Positions 4,045 through 6,652 of a DNA stretch of 6,652 bases are shown here, piece after piece. The stretch spans positions 1-6,652 of the forward strand of contig CAMLOB010000226.1 of the NCBI GenBank assembly GCA_946481475.1. Direction: 5' to 3'. A program made the translations under genes and the position numbers. How positions within the stretch are numbered: the stretch's first letter is position 1; each line of letters begins with the position of its first letter. The DNA is from an uncultured Chlorobiota bacterium. GTDB taxonomy: Bacteria; Bacteroidota; Kapaibacteriia; OLB7. A model generated the notes under the pieces. The model was not told where the DNA came from, searched no databases, and saw only the letters and a program-made list of their open reading frames with translations.

Positions 4045-6408
4045 ATGGGAAAAGCACTTGTCATCGTCGAGTCACCTTCAAAGGCAAAGACCATCAACAA
4101 ATATCTCGGGCCCGAGTACATCGTCGAGGCCTCGCTCGGTCATGTCCGCGATCTGCCGAAGAAAGACATTGCCGTCAACATCGAAGAGGGGTTCGTTCCG
4201 ACATACGTGACGATCGACCGGAAGCAGGACGTCCTCGACCGTCTCCGTCAGCTCTCGCGGCAATGCGATGCGATCTATCTGGCCACCGACCCGGACCGTG
4301 AAGGGGAGGCGATTGCATGGCATGTGGCGCAGGAGATCGCCGACGATTCCCTCCCTCTCTACAGAGTTCTCTTCAACGAGATTACCGGTGCCGGTGTGAA
4401 GAAGGCGATGACTGCTCCGCGACGACTCGACATGGATCTTGTCCGGGCGCAGGAGGCGAGGCGTGTGATGGACAGGCTGATCGGCTACAAGATCTCTCCG
4501 TTTCTCTGGAACGCCTTCCGGGGAGAAGCCCACACCGGACTGTCGGCCGGTCGTGTCCAGTCGGTTGCCTTGCGGCTTGTGGTGGAGCGGGAGAAGGAGA
4601 TCAATTCGTTTATCCCGATTGAATACTGGAATCTGATCGGCACGTTCAGAACCGACAAGGATGAGGAGTTCACCGCCCGGCTTGTGGAGTATGACGGTAT
4701 CACGCTGAGGAACCCGTCGGGATCGGCCGCTGCGCTGCAGGGAAAAGAAGACAAGGAGGAGAAGAAGCCCTACATCGCCACCGAAGAGGAGGCGACGCGG
4801 ATCAGGGATCGCGCCCTCTTCGAGGAGTATCACGTGGAGAAGCTGGAGAAGAAGGAAGTAAAACGTTCGGCTCCTCCTCCGTTTACCACCTCCACGCTGC
4901 AACAGGATGCCGGACGACGACTGAAGATGAAACCGAAAGCGGCGATGACGGCGGCACAGAAACTGTACGAAGGGGTCGAGCTCGGATCGAAAGGTCGTGT
5001 CGGATTGATCACCTACATGCGTACCGACTCGGTTCGGGTCAGCGACGAGGCGGTGGGGGCTGCGCACGACTGGATCTTCGAGAACTACGGCAAGGAGTAC
5101 GTTCCGAAGAAGCCGAGAGAACACCGGCAGAAGAAGGGAGCGATCGTGCAGGATGCCCACGAGGCGATTCGCCCGACCGATCTGAAGATCACGCCGCGTG
5201 CCGCCCGCAAGTTTCTGGATGAAGACCTGGCGAATCTTTACGAACTGATCTACCGCCGCTTTGTCGCATCGCAGATGACCGACGCGATCTTTGATCAGAC
5301 CGTTGTTGAACTTCGCGGAGGAACGTTCCTCTTCCGGGCTTCCGGTCGGGTGAACAGATTCCGCGGCTGGCTGCAGGTCTACGACGATCAGGAGGAGCGG
5401 AAGGAGAGCCGGAAATCCTCGAACGAGGAAGAAAGTGAGGACGAGGGGAAGACGTTGCCTGCGAGTCTGCGGAAGGGGGGACCTGTGGACCTGCTGACGC
5501 TGGTGACGAAGCGGAGCCGGACGAAGCCGCCGCCGAGGTATACCGAGAGTACGCTCGTGAAGGAACTGGAGACCAAAGGGGTGGGACGACCCAGCACCTA
5601 CGCGCAGACGATCGCAACGGTCCTTGACAGAGGGTATGTGTTCGAGAGCGGCAGACTGCTTCATGCCTCCGATCTCGGCATCCGGGTATCCGACATCCTC
5701 ACCGCCAGTTTCCCGAAGCTCTTCGACGTGAAATTCACTGCCCGGATGGAGAAAGATCTGGACAGTATTGCCGAGGGGAAGCAGACCTATCTGAAAGTGA
5801 TGCAGGGATTCTACAAGCCCTTCACCCTCGCGCTGAAAGGGGCGCGAATCGATGTCGGCTCGGGTTCGTCGGGCATCGGAGAACGACGGAATCCTCCGCG
5901 CCTGCAGAAGACGACGGCGCGACGGATGGAGAAGAAGGAGAAAGCGTTGAGCGGAGGGAAGAACGAAAAGATTCTCTGCGATCAGTGCGGTTCGGCGATG
6001 GAGTTGCGCGAGGGGAAGTACGGTCCATACTATGCCTGCACTTCGTTCCCGAAATGTTCCCGGCTGATTCCGGTGGCCGAACTGGAAAAGAAGACACTCC
6101 CCGGGACGAAGACCGGGGGGAAGAAACGGGGGACGACTTCGGCAAAGACGGAGGATGGGGCCGACGGCATGACCTGCGAGAAGTGCGGCGCGCCGATGGT
6201 TCGCCGTTCCGGAAAGAACGGAGAGTTCTACGGATGCAGTGCCTTCCCGAACTGCCGGAACACGAAACCGGTGACGATGGATATTCCCTGTCCGAAATGC
6301 GGCGAGGGTTCTCTGGTGGAGCGGACCGGCGGAAAATACAACAGTACTTTCTACGGCTGCTCGCGTTATCCCGACTGCCGCTTCACCGCAAATACAAAAC
6401 CTTCGTGA
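4045..6408 (+). CDS. topA: DNA topoisomerase I (type IA) with three C-terminal zinc ribbons
   Basis: This enzyme relaxes negative supercoils by single-strand cleavage and passage behind RNA and DNA polymerases. The 787 residues begin with the TOPRIM strand LVIVESPSKAKTI (5-17, Glu9). The metal-binding triad Asp82, Asp84 and Glu86 lies in TDPDREGEAIAWH (81-93). HTGLSAGRVQSVALRLVVER (163-182) is the type IA core. The 5'-phosphotyrosine nucleophile is Tyr324 in LITYMRTDS (321-329), followed by DAHEAIRPT (370-378) and KGVGRPSTYA (511-520). An acidic, low-complexity linker occupies about 447-469. Three complete Cys4 ribbons follow: Cys645/648/665/671, Cys711/714/731/737 and Cys749/752/772/778, separated by Lys-rich linkers. 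Length and architecture match full bacterial TopA. The ATG at 4045 directly precedes the conserved strand and has no ribosome-binding site. The TGA stop lies inside a short CCTTCGTG-type repeat. A candidate extended -10 lies just upstream and a strong hairpin terminator follows. Confidence 0.97.
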   Translation: MGKALVIVESPSKAKTINKYLGPEYIVEASLGHVRDLPKKDIAVNIEEGFVPTYVTIDRKQDVLDRLRQLSRQCDAIYLATDPDREGEAIAWHVAQEIADDSLPLYRVLFNEITGAGVKKAMTAPRRLDMDLVRAQEARRVMDRLIGYKISPFLWNAFRGEAHTGLSAGRVQSVALRLVVEREKEINSFIPIEYWNLIGTFRTDKDEEFTARLVEYDGITLRNPSGSAAALQGKEDKEEKKPYIATEEEATRIRDRALFEEYHVEKLEKKEVKRSAPPPFTTSTLQQDAGRRLKMKPKAAMTAAQKLYEGVELGSKGRVGLITYMRTDSVRVSDEAVGAAHDWIFENYGKEYVPKKPREHRQKKGAIVQDAHEAIRPTDLKITPRAARKFLDEDLANLYELIYRRFVASQMTDAIFDQTVVELRGGTFLFRASGRVNRFRGWLQVYDDQEERKESRKSSNEEESEDEGKTLPASLRKGGPVDLLTLVTKRSRTKPPPRYTESTLVKELETKGVGRPSTYAQTIATVLDRGYVFESGRLLHASDLGIRVSDILTASFPKLFDVKFTARMEKDLDSIAEGKQTYLKVMQGFYKPFTLALKGARIDVGSGSSGIGERRNPPRLQKTTARRMEKKEKALSGGKNEKILCDQCGSAMELREGKYGPYYACTSFPKCSRLIPVAELEKKTLPGTKTGGKKRGTTSAKTEDGADGMTCEKCGAPMVRRSGKNGEFYGCSAFPNCRNTKPVTMDIPCPKCGEGSLVERTGGKYNSTFYGCSRYPDCRFTANTKPS

Positions 6409-6420
6409 ACCCTTGTGTCT
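6400..6420 (+). repeat. CCTTCGTG/CCTTGTGT short repeat spanning the topA stop
   Basis: CCTTCGTGAAC at 6400-6410 is followed by CCTTGTGTCT at 6411-6420, two similar units. The topA TGA (6406-6408) is within the first. A related sequence in inverted orientation (AACACAAAGG, 6471-6480) sits in the right arm of the neighbouring inverted repeat. The topA C-terminal residues KPS are therefore largely written by repeat-like DNA. Confidence 0.4.
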
Positions 6421-6496
6421 CCGCCGCGGCGGATGCCTTCGTTGTCAATCTTTCTGCTCGCAGGAAGAACAACACAAAGGCATCCGCCGTGGCGGA
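6420..6496. repeat. Long near-perfect inverted repeat downstream of topA
   Basis: Positions 6420-6439 pair with 6477-6496 over 20 bp with a single G/T pair (6426/6490). After a small internal loop, GTTGT (6441-6445) pairs with ACAAC (6469-6473). Inside, TTTCTG (6451-6456) and CAGGAA (6461-6466) can pair around CTCG. As RNA this would be a long hairpin 11 bases after the topA stop. The arms contain the nested palindrome CCGCCGCGGCGG. No T-run follows, so it is not by itself a standard terminator; it looks like a mobile or REP-type palindromic element. Confidence 0.75.
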
Positions 6497-6509
6497 AGCA
6501 CGAAGAAGA

Positions 6510-6543
6510 AACGGGGAACGGATATTGCGATCCGTTCCCCGTT
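6510..6543. terminator. Bidirectional intrinsic terminator between topA and rho
   Basis: AACGGGGAACGGAT at 6510-6523 pairs perfectly with ATCCGTTCCCCGTT at 6530-6543, a 14-bp stem with the 6-base loop ATTGCG. On the plus strand it is followed by CGTTTTGTTG. On the minus strand the sequence after it is TTCTTCTTCG. Both are T-rich. It lies between convergent topA and rho, 29 bases from the end of rho, and should terminate both. Confidence 0.75.
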
Positions 6544-6572
6544 CGTTTTGTTGAAGAACTGCAGCCGTTGCA

Positions 6573-6652
6573 CTACGAGTTCATTGCCTTCAGAAATTCC
6601 TTGTTCGACTTCGTTCCCTGGATGCGGCTGAGCATGAACTCCATCGCCTCCA
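6573..6652 (-). CDS. rho: Transcription termination factor Rho (partial, C-terminal 25 residues)
   Basis: The minus strand entering from the right edge reads EAMEFMLSRIQG then TKSNKEFLKAMNS and a TAG stop at 6573-6575. This matches the conserved C-terminus of Rho, where E. coli has a DAMEFLINKL-x-x-TKTN-x-x-FF pattern. The Thr-Lys-x-Asn turn and the Glu-Ala-Met-Glu-Phe helix are the recognisable parts. Rho is a hexameric RNA-dependent ATPase/helicase that ends transcription at Rho-dependent sites. The ATPase domain lies outside the window. The MNS ending resembles Rho proteins of the Bacteroidetes/Chlorobi group as I recall them. The gene converges on topA across a shared terminator. Confidence 0.85.
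   Translation of the reverse strand, partial: EAMEFMLSRIQGTKSNKEFLKAMNS

Noticed and set aside
4078..5664. Long open frame (528 codons) on the minus strand inside topA
   Set aside because: It is fully antisense to a gene with complete catalytic motifs, and its translation is Arg/Leu/His-rich with no recognisable domain. GC-rich codons in topA keep this frame open by chance.
5985..6554. Plus-strand frame of 189 codons overlapping the topA zinc ribbons and terminator
   Set aside because: It runs out of frame through topA, then through the inverted repeat and the terminator hairpin, so it is not a gene.

Overview
The window looks like ordinary chromosomal housekeeping DNA from a moderately GC-rich bacterium, with a few accessory genes. 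Gene starts lack a Shine-Dalgarno sequence, one gene encodes a lipoprotein with a classical lipobox, and the Rho C-terminus at the right edge ends in a 'MNS'-type tail. Together these suggest the Bacteroidetes/Chlorobi (FCB) side of the tree. That is inference; nothing here names the species, and no phage, plasmid, transposase or CRISPR signature is visible.

Layout, left to right. A truncated small membrane protein (TMEM14/UPF0136-like, minus, running off the left edge) lies 59 bases downstream of folP (dihydropteroate synthase, minus). A divergent intergenic region of about 230 bases follows; it packs two small palindromes, a direct repeat and a tandem repeat into about 140 bases. Next is an RluB/RsuA-type 23S/16S rRNA pseudouridine synthase (plus). 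It converges, across a 15-bp-stem hairpin, on a gene for a Gly/Asp-rich repetitive lipoprotein (minus). Divergent from that is an alpha/beta-hydrolase (plus) with a 24-bp palindrome inside or just ahead of its coding region. Then comes topA (DNA topoisomerase I, plus) with three intact C-terminal zinc ribbons, and a long inverted repeat plus a bidirectional terminator. The last 25 codons of rho (minus) run off the right edge.

The genes do not form a single pathway. folP serves folate synthesis, rluB ribosome maturation, topA relaxation of negative supercoils and rho transcription termination. The lipoprotein and the hydrolase have no assignable pathway. Gene orientation changes at almost every step, so most genes are probably transcribed singly; folP with the membrane protein is the only plausible operon.

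The most unusual content lies between the genes. Nearly every intergenic gap holds a small palindrome or short tandem repeat, of several different families. I see no clear new multi-gene system; the better leads are the repetitive lipoprotein, the palindrome at the hydrolase start and the intergenic repeat mosaics.
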